Shown: piece after piece, positions 26,816-36,795 of the stretch
Numbering within the stretch: position 1 is the stretch's first letter
Layout of the letters: each line of letters starts with the position of its first letter
Source: Pseudomonas brassicacearum
GTDB taxonomy: Bacteria > Pseudomonadota > Gammaproteobacteria > Pseudomonadales > Pseudomonadaceae
NCBI RefSeq assembly: GCF_009601685.2
Contig: NZ_CP045701.2
Coordinates: 6,262,001 to 6,326,000, forward strand
Direction: 5' to 3'
Length of the DNA stretch: 64,000 bases
The notes under the pieces: generated by a model
What the model was told of the DNA's origin: nothing
Database searches by the model: none
Seen by the model: only the letters and a program-made list of their open reading frames with translations
Made by a program: the position numbers and the translations under genes

Positions 26816-26823
26816 AACAAGAA
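26816..26823 (+). promoter_or_regulatory. Possible Hfq/Crc catabolite-activity motif in the glpT leader
   Basis: AACAAGAA fits the AANAANAA motif bound by Hfq/Crc in Pseudomonas, and ends five bases before the glpT ribosome site (GGAG, 26828-26831), the usual place for translational repression. The motif is short, so chance occurrence is possible. Confidence 0.4.
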
Positions 26824-26838
26824 ATTTGGAGCTCTTGA

Positions 26839-28188
26839 ATGTTTGCTTTCTTTCGCCCTGCCGCACATCAGGCTCCATTGCCTGAAGAAAAAATAGACAG
26901 CACCTATCGACGCCTTCGCTGGCAGATCTTCGCCGGGATTTTCATTGGGTATGCGGGTTACTACCTGCTGCGCAAGAACTTCACCCTGGCGTTTCCGGAT
27001 CTGATCGCCCAAGGCTATACAAAAGGCCAGCTGGGGGTGGCGGTGTCGGCGATCGCAATCGCCTACGGCCTTTCCAAGTTTTTGATGGGCATCGTGTCCG
27101 ACCGCTCCAATCCTCGTTACTTCCTGCCCTTTGGCCTGATCGTGTCCGCCGGTGTCATGTTTGTTTTCGGTTTCGCACCGTGGGCAACCTCCAGCGTGAC
27201 CATGATGTTCATCCTGTTGTTCATCAACGGCTGGGCCCAAGGCATGGGGTGGCCACCTAGCGGGCGCACCATGGTGCACTGGTGGTCGCAGAAAGAACGC
27301 GGTGGTGTGGTTTCGGTATGGAACACCGCCCACAACGTCGGCGGCGGCCTGATCGGTCCACTGGCAATACTTGGCATGGGCTGGTTCAACGACTGGCACA
27401 GCAAATTCTACGTACCGGCAGCGGTGGCGCTGCTGGTCGCTGTATTTGCCTTCATTGCCATGCGCGACACGCCGCAATCGACCGGCTTGCCACCCATCGA
27501 GAAGTACAAGAACGATTACCCGGAAGGCTACGATGCCAGCCACGAAGAAGAATTCAGCGCCAAGGACATCTTCGTCAAATACGTGCTGCGCAACAAAATG
27601 CTCTGGTTCATCGCGCTGGCCAACGTCTTCGTCTACTTGTTGCGTTACGGCATCCTGGATTGGGCGCCGACCTACCTTAAAGAGGTCAAGCACTTCAACT
27701 TCGACAAGACGTCCTGGGCTTACTTCCTGTACGAGTGGGCCGGCATTCCCGGCACGCTTCTGTGCGGGTGGATGTCGGACAAGATCTTCCGGGGCAACCG
27801 TGGCCTGACGGGCATGGTGTTCATGGCATTGGTGACCGTTGCGACGATCGTTTACTGGCTGAATCCGCCGGGCAACCCGATGGTCGATATGATCTCGCTG
27901 TTCGCGATCGGCTTTCTGATCTACGGTCCGGTCATGCTGGTGGGTCTGCAGGCACTGGAACTGGTGCCCAAGAAAGCGGCGGGCACGGCTGCCGGCTTCA
28001 CCGGTCTGTTTGGTTATCTCGGTGGTTCGGTCGCGGCCAGTGCCATGATGGGCTACACGGTGGACTATTACGGCTGGGATGGCGGTTTCATCCTACTGGT
28101 TAGCGCTTGCCTGCTGGCGATGGCCTTCCTCGCGCCAACCCTGTGGCACAAGCAAATCGCCAGTCAGAGCCGCGAAGCGGTCGCCTGA
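26839..28188 (+). CDS. glpT: Glycerol-3-phosphate antiporter
   Basis: 449 aa MFS transporter with 12 membrane segments that exchanges glycerol-3-phosphate for phosphate; also the usual entry route for fosfomycin. Family features: [26 protein letters not shown] at the first helix, [14 protein letters not shown] in the MFS loop, and [24 protein letters not shown] lies eight bases before the ATG. Its 3' end overlaps the convergent ChaC gene by 25 bases. Operator-like and Crc-like sites lie upstream. Confidence 0.96.
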   Translation: MFAFFRPAAHQAPLPEEKIDSTYRRLRWQIFAGIFIGYAGYYLLRKNFTLAFPDLIAQGYTKGQLGVAVSAIAIAYGLSKFLMGIVSDRSNPRYFLPFGLIVSAGVMFVFGFAPWATSSVTMMFILLFINGWAQGMGWPPSGRTMVHWWSQKERGGVVSVWNTAHNVGGGLIGPLAILGMGWFNDWHSKFYVPAAVALLVAVFAFIAMRDTPQSTGLPPIEKYKNDYPEGYDASHEEEFSAKDIFVKYVLRNKMLWFIALANVFVYLLRYGILDWAPTYLKEVKHFNFDKTSWAYFLYEWAGIPGTLLCGWMSDKIFRGNRGLTGMVFMALVTVATIVYWLNPPGNPMVDMISLFAIGFLIYGPVMLVGLQALELVPKKAAGTAAGFTGLFGYLGGSVAASAMMGYTVDYYGWDGGFILLVSACLLAMAFLAPTLWHKQIASQSREAVA

Positions 28189-28832
28189 TCCAGCGCTGAT
28201 TTGCAGCGCTTGAGCCGCGCCTCCAGATTCCGGTCTGGCATGGCGTGGCTGCGCAGGGCGTGGATGGTCTGCTCGACGTAATCGCGAGTGGTGCCGTAAC
28301 GCCCACAGGCGCTTTCGAACACTTGGCTCAGCACATGGTCCGGCAGGTTGCCGGCATAGCTGGGCAGGTGTCGCTCCAGCACGAACCCCAAGGCTTGCAC
28401 CCGGCTGCCATCCTCGAGACGGCAAGTGAGCCAGTGCGGACGATAGGACGGGACCGGCATCTCGCGCTGCCACAGGGCAAACAGCGAGTCCTCGAGATTC
28501 TCCTGCGGCAATCGGTAGGCGAAACCGCTGCACGAACCGCCGCGATCCAGCCCGAACACCAGCCCCGGCAACTCCGGTGTACCGCGATGCTCGTGGGACC
28601 ACAGGTACAAACCGCGATGATAACCATGGACCCGGCCGCGCATCCGCTCCACCGCCGTGCATTCGGGCCGCCAGATCAATGAACCGTACGCGAAGAGCCA
28701 GACCGGACCGCCCTGGTGGAGGCTCATGGTCAATTGCATCGAGGCGAGCAGTTGCTCACGGGTCAGCTGCGGCCCCAGTTCCAGTCGTGGTGGATACAGG
28801 GCACAGGTAATGGCGGATTCGATAGCGGTCAT
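28164..28832 (-). CDS. ChaC-family gamma-glutamylcyclotransferase
   Basis: 222 aa. Glutathione-degrading ChaC fold: substrate-loop motif [14 protein letters not shown] (about 44-57) and GFAYRLP, with the catalytic Glu expected in [13 protein letters not shown]. It probably splits glutathione or gamma-glutamyl peptides to 5-oxoproline. The first 40 residues are longer than in E. coli ChaC. No obvious ribosome site precedes the ATG at 28832, so an internal start is possible. Convergent overlap with glpT. Confidence 0.88.
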   Translation of the reverse strand: MTAIESAITCALYPPRLELGPQLTREQLLASMQLTMSLHQGGPVWLFAYGSLIWRPECTAVERMRGRVHGYHRGLYLWSHEHRGTPELPGLVFGLDRGGSCSGFAYRLPQENLEDSLFALWQREMPVPSYRPHWLTCRLEDGSRVQALGFVLERHLPSYAGNLPDHVLSQVFESACGRYGTTRDYVEQTIHALRSHAMPDRNLEARLKRCKSALDQATASRL

Positions 28833-29022
28833 GGCCGGTAGCGTTTGGCTCCTCGCGGGTCGGAAGGTGAAGGGACGCCCGTCATGCAGTTGACGTTTAT
28901 CGGGATCAAGGCAAGTTAAATGCCATCCCGCACTCTATATACGTTATCGGTATCTAGCCTAGAGACTAAATATCGAAACGAAATATATGAAGTTATATCG
29001 ACGGAAAGGTAGCACCCACTCC

Positions 29023-29153
29023 TGTGGCGAGGGGATTTATCCCCGCTGGGCTGCGCAGCAGCCCTAATGCAGTGAACTCAATCTTCCTGGCACACTGAGT
29101 TGCCTGGTTTGGGGCTGCTTCGCAGCCCAGCGGGGATAAATCCCCTCGCCACA
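29023..29153. repeat. REPIN with perfect 32-base arms (TGTGGCGAGGGG family)
   Basis: Arms 29023-29054 and 29122-29153 are exact reverse complements (TGTGGCGAGGGGATTTATCC and onward). Each arm can also fold alone (GGGGATTTATCCCC). The 67-base spacer has GCTGCGCAGCAGC, also self-complementary. It occupies most of the 355-base gap between ChaC and the flavoreductase gene; bases 28833-29022 are AT-richer and hold no gene I can see. Confidence 0.93.
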
Positions 29154-29187
29154 AAAAGCTCACTAAGCCTGGGTAGATGAATGCGAT

Positions 29188-30156
29188 TCAAGCCCGCGGC
29201 GCATACGCAAACACGTCGGCGCGCATTTGGTGGGCGTCCATTCCAGCTTCCACCAGCGCATCGAGCGTGGCGTAGATCATGGCCGGCGAGCCGCTGGCGT
29301 AGACGTGCACGCCGCAAAGATCGCGGATGTCCTCGCACACGGCCTCATGGAGCATGCCGCAGCGCCCTTCCCAGCCGCACAAGTCGCTGACGACTTTGTG
29401 CAGGAACAGGTTCGGCAGTTTTTTCCATTCGTCCCAATGCTCGATTTCATAGAAATCTTCCGGCCGGCGCACCCCCCAATACAGGTGCACCGGGTGCTTG
29501 AAACCCGCCGCCCGGCAATGCTCGATCAGGCTGTGCATCTGCGCCATGCCGGTTCCGGCGGCGATCAACACCAACGGTCCGTCCGGCAGTTCGGACAAAT
29601 GCGTGTCGCCAAAAGGCATCTCGATACGCACGCTGGGGTTGCGTCGCAGTTGCTCCAGCAAGGCTTGTGCACTGCTTTCGCGCACCAATACGTGCAATTG
29701 CAGCTCGCGCCCCGAATGCGGTGCCGAGGCCAGGGAGAAGGCCGATTTTTCGCCGTTCTCCCGTTCGATCATCAGGTACTGCCCGGCGTGATAGCGTGGC
29801 GGCTTGCCGGCCGGCGCACGCAGGCGCACCCGCCAGACATCGCCCCCCACGTCGGCGCACTCGACCACCTGGCACGCCAGGTTGCGTACCGGCAGCTCAC
29901 CCGGCGACAGCACGCCATCCCACAACACCACGCAGTCCTCCAGCGGCTCGGCGATGCAGGTGAAGATCTCACCGTGATCGCGCACCTCGCCCGCCTGTTC
30001 CACACGGCCTTCCACCAACAACGCGCCACAGACGTGGCAGTTGCCGTTGCGGCAGCTTTGCGGGCATTCATAGCCCAGGCGCCGCGCACCATCGAGAATC
30101 CGCTCGGCGGGCCGAATCTCCAGCACCGCCCCGGAAGGCTGCAAGGTTACACGCAT
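29188..30156 (-). CDS. 2Fe-2S ferredoxin / FAD-NAD(P) reductase
   Basis: 322 aa. Plant-type ferredoxin domain first (Cys35, Cys40, Cys43 and Cys67 in the CX4CX2CXnC pattern: CPQSCRNGNCHVCG.. FTC), then an FAD domain (YHAGQYLMIERENGEKSAFSLAS) and an NAD(P) domain (LVLIAAGTGMAQMHSLIEH). Same architecture as CDP-6-deoxy-delta-3,4-glucoseen reductase and phenol hydroxylase reductases. Its ATG overlaps the ubiD stop by one base (TGATG), so it is coupled to ubiD. No sugar-modifying genes are near, so a role with the flavin enzyme UbiD is more likely. Confidence 0.9.
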   Translation of the reverse strand: MRVTLQPSGAVLEIRPAERILDGARRLGYECPQSCRNGNCHVCGALLVEGRVEQAGEVRDHGEIFTCIAEPLEDCVVLWDGVLSPGELPVRNLACQVVECADVGGDVWRVRLRAPAGKPPRYHAGQYLMIERENGEKSAFSLASAPHSGRELQLHVLVRESSAQALLEQLRRNPSVRIEMPFGDTHLSELPDGPLVLIAAGTGMAQMHSLIEHCRAAGFKHPVHLYWGVRRPEDFYEIEHWDEWKKLPNLFLHKVVSDLCGWEGRCGMLHEAVCEDIRDLCGVHVYASGSPAMIYATLDALVEAGMDAHQMRADVFAYAPRA

Positions 30157-31622
30157 CAATCTATTCCTAACTGATTCCAGATGGCATCGATCCGTTGGGT
30201 AACGGCTTCATCCTTGACGATAACCCGGCCCCACTCACGGGTGGTTTCACCGGGCCACTTATGCGTGGCATCGAGCCCCATCTTCGACCCCAGGCCAGAC
30301 ACCGGCGAGGCGAAGTCGAGGTAGTCGATCGGCGTATTCTCGATCATCACCGTGTCGCGCTTGGGGTCCATGCGCGTGGTGATGGCCCAGATCACGTCGT
30401 TCCAGTCCCGTGCGTTGATATCGTCGTCGGTGACGATAACGAACTTGGTATACATGAACTGTCGCAAAAACGACCAGACCCCCAGCATCACCCGCTTGGC
30501 GTGTCCCGGATACGACTTCTTCATGGTCACCACGGCCATGCGATACGAACAGCCTTCCGGCGGCAAATAGAAATCGGTGATTTCCGGAAACTGCTTCTGC
30601 AGGATAGGCACGAACACTTCGTTCAGCGCCACGCCAAGAATGGCCGGCTCATCGGGCGGACGACCGGTATAGGTGCTGTGGTAAATCGGCTTGATCCGAT
30701 GGGTGATGCGCTCGACGGTGAACACCGGGAAGCTGTCGACTTCGTTGTAGTAGCCGGTGTGGTCGCCATACGGGCCTTCATCGGCCATCTCGCCAGGATG
30801 GATCACCCCTTCGAGGATGATCTCGGCGGTGGCCGGCACTTGCAGGTCATTGCCGCGGCATTTCACCAGCTCGGTACGGTTGCCGCGCAACAGGCCGGCG
30901 AACGCATATTCGGAGAGGCTGTCGGGCACAGGCGTGACGGCGCCGAGGATGGTCGCCGGGTCCGCGCCCAGGGCCACCGACACCGGGAAGGGCTGGCCGG
31001 GGTGTTTTTCACACCACTCACGGTAGTCCAGTGCACCGCCGCGATGACTCAACCAGCGCATGATGACTTTGTTGCGGCCAATCACCTGCTGACGATAGAT
31101 ACCCAGGTTCTGGCGGTCCTTGTTCGGGCCTTTGGTAACGGTCAGGCCCCAGGTGATCAGCGGGCCCACGTCGCCCGGCCAGCAGGTCTGCACCGGGAGC
31201 ATGGCCAGGTCGACATCGTCGCCCTCGATCACCACTTCCTGGCAGATCGCGTCCTTGACGACTTTCGGCGCCATGGCAATGATCTTGCGGAAAATCGGCA
31301 GCTTGGACCAGGCGTCCTTCAAGCCTTTGGGCGGCTCGGGCTCCTTGAGGAACGCCAGCAGCTTGCCGATTTCACGCAGCTCGCTGACGGCTTCGGCGCC
31401 CATGCCCAGGGCCACGCGCTCCGGCGTGCCGAAGAGGTTGCCCAGCACCGGAATGTCATACCCCGTCGGGTTTTCGAACAATAACGCTGGGCCTTTGGCG
31501 CGCAGGGTGCGGTCGCAGACCTCGGTCATTTCCAGGACGGGGGACACCGGCACCTGGATGCGCTTGAGTTCGCCGCGCTGTTCCAGCCCGCTGATAAAGT
31601 CGCGCAAGTCGCGATACTGCAT
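30156..31622 (-). CDS. ubiD: 4-hydroxy-3-polyprenylbenzoate decarboxylase
   Basis: 488 aa, usual length. Prenylated-FMN-dependent decarboxylase of ubiquinone synthesis. Family regions: N-terminal [20 protein letters not shown], central [20 protein letters not shown] and C-terminal [21 protein letters not shown]. It needs prFMN made by UbiX, which is not in the window. Followed without a gap by the 2Fe-2S flavoreductase gene. Confidence 0.96.
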   Translation of the reverse strand: MQYRDLRDFISGLEQRGELKRIQVPVSPVLEMTEVCDRTLRAKGPALLFENPTGYDIPVLGNLFGTPERVALGMGAEAVSELREIGKLLAFLKEPEPPKGLKDAWSKLPIFRKIIAMAPKVVKDAICQEVVIEGDDVDLAMLPVQTCWPGDVGPLITWGLTVTKGPNKDRQNLGIYRQQVIGRNKVIMRWLSHRGGALDYREWCEKHPGQPFPVSVALGADPATILGAVTPVPDSLSEYAFAGLLRGNRTELVKCRGNDLQVPATAEIILEGVIHPGEMADEGPYGDHTGYYNEVDSFPVFTVERITHRIKPIYHSTYTGRPPDEPAILGVALNEVFVPILQKQFPEITDFYLPPEGCSYRMAVVTMKKSYPGHAKRVMLGVWSFLRQFMYTKFVIVTDDDINARDWNDVIWAITTRMDPKRDTVMIENTPIDYLDFASPVSGLGSKMGLDATHKWPGETTREWGRVIVKDEAVTQRIDAIWNQLGID

Positions 31623-31702
31623 GCAAAAGCCTCATGATGGCCGTGGCGTTCGGGGGCCCGAGTTTAACGCCGCCCGTCCAGAATAGTGAATGCACAGATA
31701 GC

Positions 31703-31724
31703 AAAAAGCCGGGTTTCCCCGGCT
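31703..31724 (-). terminator. Rho-independent terminator after rho
   Basis: AGCCGGG (31707-31713) pairs with CCCGGCT (31718-31724); reading the minus strand, five T residues follow the stem. It lies 23 bases beyond the rho stop codon. Confidence 0.85.
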
Positions 31725-31746
31725 CTTGCTGGCCTGTCTTGGCGAT

Positions 31747-33006
31747 TTACTTGCGTTTCATCGACAGGAAGAACTCATCGTTGGTCTTGGTCGCCTTCAG
31801 CTTGTCGACCAGGAACTCGATGGCAGCGACTTCATCCATCGGATGCAGCAACTTGCGCAGGATCCACATGCGCTGCAACTCGTCGTCGGCAGTCAGCAAC
31901 TCTTCGCGGCGCGTGCCGGAGCGGTTGATGTTGATGGCCGGGAACACACGCTTCTCGGCGATACGACGATCCAGAGGCAGCTCCATGTTGCCGGTGCCCT
32001 TGAATTCCTCGTAGATCACTTCGTCCATCTTCGAACCGGTTTCAACCAGCGCGGTGGCGATGATGGTCAGCGAACCGCCTTCCTCGATGTTCCGTGCGGC
32101 ACCGAAGAAACGCTTCGGTTTTTCCAGCGCGTGGGCATCGACACCACCGGTCAACACCTTGCCGGAGCTTGGGATCACGGTGTTGTAGGCACGGGCCAGA
32201 CGGGTGATGGAGTCCAGCAGGATCACCACGTCTTTCTTGTGCTCGACCAGACGCTTGGCCTTCTCGATCACCATTTCGGCAACCTGCACGTGGCGGGTCG
32301 GCGGCTCGTCGAACGTCGAGGCGACCACTTCGCCGCGCACGGTGCGCTGCATCTCGGTCACTTCTTCCGGACGCTCGTCGATCAGCAGCACGATCAGGTG
32401 AACTTCAGGGTTGTTACGGGCGATGTTGGCCGCGATGTTCTGCAGCATGATCGTCTTGCCCGCTTTCGGCGGTGCCACGATCAGGCCACGCTGGCCTTTG
32501 CCGATGGGTGCGCACAGGTCGATGACACGACCGGTGAGGTCTTCGGTGGAACCGTTGCCGGCTTCCATCTTCATGCGCACGGTCGGGAACAGCGGCGTCA
32601 GGTTCTCGAAGAGAATCTTGTTCTTCGCGTTTTCCGGACGATCGAAGTTGATCGTGTCGACCTTGAGCAGCGCGAAGTAACGCTCGCCTTCCTTCGGAGG
32701 GCGGATCTTGCCAACGATGGTGTCACCGGTGCGCAAGTTGAAGCGACGGATCTGGCTCGGCGAGACGTAGATATCGTCTGGGCCGGCGAGATAGGAAGCG
32801 TCTGCAGAGCGGAGAAAGCCGAAGCCGTCCTGGAGAATCTCCAGCACGCCATCACCGGAGATTTCCTCGCCGCTTTTCGCGTGCTTTTTGAGCAGGGAGA
32901 AAATCACGTCCTGCTTGCGCGAACGGGCCATATTTTCTATGCCCATCTGTTCGGCCAATTCGAGCAGTTCGGTAATCGGCTTTTGCTTGAGTTCAGTCAG
33001 ATTCAT
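31747..33006 (-). CDS. rho: Transcription termination factor Rho
   Basis: 419 aa, canonical. N-terminal SAP-like and cold-shock RNA-binding domains ([39 protein letters not shown]), then RecA-type ATPase with Walker A APPKAGKT near 175-183, Walker [17 protein letters not shown], and the R-loop region [24 protein letters not shown]. There is no clear Shine-Dalgarno before the ATG. A leader of about 220 bases separates it from the trxA terminator, consistent with known autoregulation of rho by its leader. Confidence 0.98.
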   Translation of the reverse strand: MNLTELKQKPITELLELAEQMGIENMARSRKQDVIFSLLKKHAKSGEEISGDGVLEILQDGFGFLRSADASYLAGPDDIYVSPSQIRRFNLRTGDTIVGKIRPPKEGERYFALLKVDTINFDRPENAKNKILFENLTPLFPTVRMKMEAGNGSTEDLTGRVIDLCAPIGKGQRGLIVAPPKAGKTIMLQNIAANIARNNPEVHLIVLLIDERPEEVTEMQRTVRGEVVASTFDEPPTRHVQVAEMVIEKAKRLVEHKKDVVILLDSITRLARAYNTVIPSSGKVLTGGVDAHALEKPKRFFGAARNIEEGGSLTIIATALVETGSKMDEVIYEEFKGTGNMELPLDRRIAEKRVFPAININRSGTRREELLTADDELQRMWILRKLLHPMDEVAAIEFLVDKLKATKTNDEFFLSMKRK

Positions 33007-33203
33007 ATAGGAATGACGTAATCATTTATGGAGGGGGGAAATTAAGCTTTTGGCTTAATGAGGCCGCGCCGCGGAGAAGGCGACAGGATCGCGTACTTAT
33101 TCGAAAGGAGAGCGTCGGCGACGGCTTGCAGGGGGCAATGGAGAAACCAGTGCGGGGCCGAATGTACCACCTGGATTTGCAAGCGTCTAGCCCCGAATAA
33201 CGA

Positions 33204-33230
33204 AAAAGCCCCGCGATTTGCGGGGCTTTT
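33204..33230 (-). terminator. Terminator of trxA
   Basis: AAAAGCCCCGC at 33203-33213 pairs with GCGGGGCTTTT at 33220-33230 across a short loop. It follows the trxA stop by about 18 bases on the minus strand. Confidence 0.93.
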
Positions 33231-33247
33231 CCAGTGGCATTCGGCGC

Positions 33248-33577
33248 TTAGATGTTGGCGTCGAGGAAAGCAGCCAGCTGCGACTTCGACAGCGCACCCA
33301 CTTTGGTGGCTTCGACGTTGCCGTTCTTGAACAGCATCAGGGTCGGGATACCACGCACGCCGTGCTTGGCCGGAGTCTCCTGGTTTTCGTCGATGTTCAG
33401 CTTGGCAACGGTCAGCTTGCCTTTGTAGGTCTCGGCAATCTCGTCCAGGACCGGAGCGATCATTTTGCAAGGACCGCACCACTCGGCCCAATAGTCGACC
33501 AGTACTGCGCCTTCGGCCTTGAGTACGTCAGCCTCGAAGCTAGCGTCGCTAACGTGTTTGATCAGATCGCTGCTCAT
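33248..33577 (-). CDS. trxA: Thioredoxin
   Basis: 109 aa disulfide reductase with active site WCGPC at 33-37 ([20 protein letters not shown]) and cis-Pro loop [11 protein letters not shown]. The ATG at 33577 gives the family N-terminus [15 protein letters not shown]; the open frame continues 14 codons upstream but without a better start. It lies upstream of rho, as in many gammaproteobacteria, but has its own terminator. Confidence 0.98.
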   Translation of the reverse strand: MSSDLIKHVSDASFEADVLKAEGAVLVDYWAEWCGPCKMIAPVLDEIAETYKGKLTVAKLNIDENQETPAKHGVRGIPTLMLFKNGNVEATKVGALSKSQLAAFLDANI

Positions 33578-33698
33578 GGAAATCTCCGGGGTTGTCAGCA
33601 AAAAAACGTGGCCCATCATAGCGGCCCTTCCCGGGTTCAGGAAGCCGCAGTTGATTGAGTCTCGCTATGGCGGTCGATGGCTTTGGGTATGGCCGACG

Positions 33699-34406
33699 TC
33701 ACGAAGCCGCGGGGGCGACGAAGGAAATCCCGGTACGCAGTGCAGCGTTACGTACATGTTCCTGCATGGCTTTTTGCGCAGCGCCTGAAGCCCGACGGGC
33801 CAGGGCGCGAAGGATCTTGCGATGCTCCTGCCAGGTTTCCATCGCCCGCTCCGCCCTGATGAACGGTAGTTTCTGGCTCTCCAGGAAGATGTCGGCGCTG
33901 GCGGTGAGGATGCTCAGCATCGCCTGGTTGCCGCTGGCCAAGAGGATGCGCCGATGGAACTCGAAATCCAGCCGCGCGGCGGCGTCGAAATCGCCGATCT
34001 TCAATTCCCGGCGCATGGCTTCGACATTGTCTTGCAGCCTGTCCAGCTCGTCGGCGCTGAGGGTCACCGCCGCCAACCCCGCCGCGAAACCCTCCAGGGC
34101 GTAGCGCAGCTGGAAGATATCCACTGGCGAGGCCTGGGCCGCGAACGGCCAACCCGACGCCGAGTCGCTGGGTGGAGCCTCCACCGGGGTCTGCACAAAC
34201 ACGCCCTTGCCCGGCTGCACGCTGATCATGCCCAGGGCACTGAGGGATGACAGCGCTTCGCGCAACGACGCCCGGCTCACCCCCAATTGCAGCGCCAGAT
34301 CCCGTTGCGACGGCAGCGCATCCCCGGGACCAAAGCCTTCATCGGCGATCAGTTTGCGGATGGCTTGCAGGGCCACTTCAGGAACGGCGCGAGCGATGGA
34401 ATTCAT
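33699..34406 (-). CDS. GntR-family regulator of the FadR/FCD subgroup
   Basis: 235 aa. Winged-helix domain (about 8-75: ALQAIRKLIADEGFGPGDALPSQRDLALQLGVSRASLREALSSL) followed by an all-helical FCD ligand domain with metal-binding pattern (DFDAAARLDFEFHRRILLASGN). It is divergent from a four-gene amino-acid ABC operon, and is the likely regulator. FCD proteins usually bind carboxylates or amino-acid-like effectors. A candidate operator lies at 34534-34548. Confidence 0.92.
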   Translation of the reverse strand: MNSIARAVPEVALQAIRKLIADEGFGPGDALPSQRDLALQLGVSRASLREALSSLSALGMISVQPGKGVFVQTPVEAPPSDSASGWPFAAQASPVDIFQLRYALEGFAAGLAAVTLSADELDRLQDNVEAMRRELKIGDFDAAARLDFEFHRRILLASGNQAMLSILTASADIFLESQKLPFIRAERAMETWQEHRKILRALARRASGAAQKAMQEHVRNAALRTGISFVAPAAS

Positions 34407-34533
34407 GATTTTTTAGACGAACCGGGCCAGTGAGCGGCTAGTTGTAAAGCTATTCGCCGCGCCCGGCAAGTCGTGCCCCAGCAGGGTTCGGCGATAAATA
34501 GCGATGCCCGATAACGGTGCGAAAAACGCCGCA

Positions 34534-34548
34534 ACTGTTCAGACCAGT
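34534..34548. promoter_or_regulatory. Candidate FCD/GntR operator
   Basis: ACTGTTC-A-GACCAGT is a 7-1-7 palindrome with one mismatched pair. Its core TGTTCAGACCA is close to the TGGTC-N-GACCA type recognised by several FadR/FCD regulators. It lies between the regulator gene and the ABC operon, about 115 bases before the binding-protein start. Confidence 0.5.
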
Positions 34549-34660
34549 AAGACCGCTCCCCACCAGCAAAACCGTGGCTTGGGCCGATGAAAAGTCGCCT
34601 TGGCATGGCCTGTGCTCTGTCCGAACGCAGAAATCACATCACCGATTGCGGAGATTCGCC

Positions 34661-35446
34661 ATGATTCAGCGTTGCAGCGCCCTGCTCACAGCCCTGTTTG
34701 CCAGCCTGATGCTCTGTCAGCTACCCGCCCACGCCGACGGCCTGGAAGACGTGGTCAAGCGTGGCACCCTCAAGGTCGCCGTGCCCCAGGACTTCCCGCC
34801 ATTCGGTTCGGTAGGCCCGGACATGAAACCCCGCGGCCTGGACATCGACACCGCAAAACTGCTGGCCGACCAGCTCAAGGTCAAGCTTGAACTGACGCCA
34901 GTCAACAGCACCAACCGCATCCCCTTCCTGACCACCGGCAAGGTCGACCTGGTGATTTCCAGCCTGGGCAAGAACCCGGAACGGGAGAAGGTCATCGACT
35001 TCTCCAGCGCCTACGCGCCGTTCTACCTGGCCGTGTTCGGCCCGCCTGACGCCGCCATCAACACCCTGGACGACCTCAAGGGCAAGACCATCAGCGTCAC
35101 CCGTGGCGCCATCGAAGACATCGAGCTGAGCAAGGTCGCCCCCGAAGGCACCACCATCAAGCGCTTCGAAGACAACAACTCGACCATCGCCGCCTACCTG
35201 GCCGGCCAGGTCGACTTGATCGCCAGCGGCAACGTGGTGATGGTCGCCATCAGCGAACGCAACCCCAAGCGTGTTCCAGCGCTGAAGGTGAAACTCAAGG
35301 ACTCGCCGGTGTACGTGGGCGTGAACAAGAACGAGCCGGCGCTGTTGGACAAGGTCAACCAGATCCTCGCCACCGCCAAGACCGATGGCAGCCTGGAGAA
35401 AAACGCCCAGACCTGGCTCAAGCAGCCACTGCCGGCCGATCTCTGA
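34661..35446 (+). CDS. Polar amino-acid ABC transporter substrate-binding protein
   Basis: 261 aa periplasmic binding protein (SBP_bac_3). Signal peptide MIQRCSALLTALFASLMLCQ.. PAHA, mature from ADGLEDVVKRGTLKVAVPQDFPPFG. Family motifs RGLDIDTAKLLADQL, LDLVISSLGKNPEREKVIDFS-like, and DLKGKTISVTRGAIED. The ATG at 34661 begins the signal peptide, after GGAGATTCGCC. First gene of an operon with two permeases and an ATPase. Ligand probably an amino acid; which one cannot be told. Confidence 0.93.
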   Translation: MIQRCSALLTALFASLMLCQLPAHADGLEDVVKRGTLKVAVPQDFPPFGSVGPDMKPRGLDIDTAKLLADQLKVKLELTPVNSTNRIPFLTTGKVDLVISSLGKNPEREKVIDFSSAYAPFYLAVFGPPDAAINTLDDLKGKTISVTRGAIEDIELSKVAPEGTTIKRFEDNNSTIAAYLAGQVDLIASGNVVMVAISERNPKRVPALKVKLKDSPVYVGVNKNEPALLDKVNQILATAKTDGSLEKNAQTWLKQPLPADL

Positions 35447-35467
35447 CCGTCGCTTGAGAGGCTGAGC

Positions 35468-36148
35468 ATGGCTTATCAGTTCGATTTTCTACCGGTGGTG
35501 CAAAACACCGAGCTGCTGTTGCGCGGTGCGCTGTTCACCCTGGAACTGACGGCCATCGGCACGTTGCTCGGGGTCAGCCTGGGCATCGTCGGGGCTGTGG
35601 TGCGGGCGTGGAACATTCGTCCGTTCGCGGCGATCTTCGGCGTGTACGTGGAGTTGATCCGCAACACGCCGTTCCTGGTGCAACTGTTTTTCATCTTCTT
35701 TGGCTTGCCGTCCCTGGGCCTGCAGATTTCCGAATGGCAGGCGGCGGTACTGGCGATGGTGATCAACCTCGGCGCCTACTCCACCGAGATCATCCGTGCC
35801 GGCATCCAGGCGATTCCGCGGGGGCAACTGGAAGCCGCCGCGGCCCTGGCGATGAGCCGCTTCGAGGCCTTCCGCCATGTGGTGCTGCTGCCGGCGCTGG
35901 GCAAGGTCTGGCCAGCCCTGAGCAGCCAGATCATCATCGTGATGCTTGGCTCGGCGGTCTGTTCGCAGATCGCCACCGAAGAGTTGAGCTTTGCCGCCAA
36001 CTTCATCCAGTCGCGCAACTTCCGCGCATTCGAAACCTACGCGCTGACCACGCTCATTTACTTGTGCATGGCGCTGTTGATCCGCCAGTTCCTCAACTGG
36101 GTGGGCCGCCGCTGCCTGTACAAGAGCGGCAACGGGAGCGGCCGATGA
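35468..36148 (+). CDS. Polar amino-acid ABC transporter permease 1 (HisM/GlnP type)
   Basis: 226 aa with five or six membrane segments. N-terminal HEQRo-type start (VVQNTELLLRGALFTLELTAIGTLLG), VYVELIRNTPFLVQLFFIFFGLP and the EAA loop EAAAALAMSRFEAFRHVVLLPA. Lies 21 bases after the binding-protein gene and overlaps the second permease by four bases. The two permeases should form the heterodimeric channel. Confidence 0.94.
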   Translation: MAYQFDFLPVVQNTELLLRGALFTLELTAIGTLLGVSLGIVGAVVRAWNIRPFAAIFGVYVELIRNTPFLVQLFFIFFGLPSLGLQISEWQAAVLAMVINLGAYSTEIIRAGIQAIPRGQLEAAAALAMSRFEAFRHVVLLPALGKVWPALSSQIIIVMLGSAVCSQIATEELSFAANFIQSRNFRAFETYALTTLIYLCMALLIRQFLNWVGRRCLYKSGNGSGR

Positions 36149-36795
36149 GCGATTTCACTTTCTGGGACGTGGTGCGCAACCTGCTCACCGGCCTGCAATG
36201 GACCCTGGCGCTGTCGCTGGTGGCGTTTATCGGTGGCGGCGTGATCGGTTTGCTGATCATGGTGTTGCGCATCTCCAAGAGCGCCCTGCCCCGCAACATC
36301 GCCCGTACCTACATTGAGCTGTTCCAAGGCACACCGCTGTTGATGCAGCTGTTCCTGGTGTTCTTCGGCGTGGCCCTGGCCGGGGTGGAGATTTCCCCCT
36401 GGATGGCGGCGGCGATTGCCTTGACGCTGTTTACCAGCGCCTACCTGGCGGAGATCTGGCGCGGTTGTGTCGACTCGATTTCCCACGGCCAGTGGGAAGC
36501 CTCGGCGAGCCTGGCCCTCAACCCGCTGGAGCAGTTGCGCTACGTGATCCTGCCCCAGGCCCTGCGCATCGCCGTGGCGCCGACCGTGGGCTTTTCGGTG
36601 CAAGTGGTCAAGGGCACGGCCGTGACCTCGATCATCGGCTTTACCGAACTGACCAAGACCGGCGGCATGCTCGCCAACGCCACGTTCGAGCCGTTCATGG
36701 TCTATGGCCTGGTCGCCCTCGGTTACTTCCTGCTCTGCTACCCCTTGTCCCTCAGTGCGCGCTACCTGGAAAGGAGACTGCATGCCTCTGCTTAG
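36145..36795 (+). CDS. Polar amino-acid ABC transporter permease 2 (HisQ/GlnP type)
   Basis: 216 aa. Same fold as the preceding permease: RTYIELFQGTPLLMQLFLVFFG, FTSAYLAEIWRGCVDSI and EAA loop EASASLALNPLEQLRYVILPQALR. The ATG at 36145 overlaps the upstream stop (ATGA), and the 3' end overlaps the ATPase gene by 14 bases, so the whole operon is translationally coupled. Confidence 0.94.
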   Translation: MSDFTFWDVVRNLLTGLQWTLALSLVAFIGGGVIGLLIMVLRISKSALPRNIARTYIELFQGTPLLMQLFLVFFGVALAGVEISPWMAAAIALTLFTSAYLAEIWRGCVDSISHGQWEASASLALNPLEQLRYVILPQALRIAVAPTVGFSVQVVKGTAVTSIIGFTELTKTGGMLANATFEPFMVYGLVALGYFLLCYPLSLSARYLERRLHASA

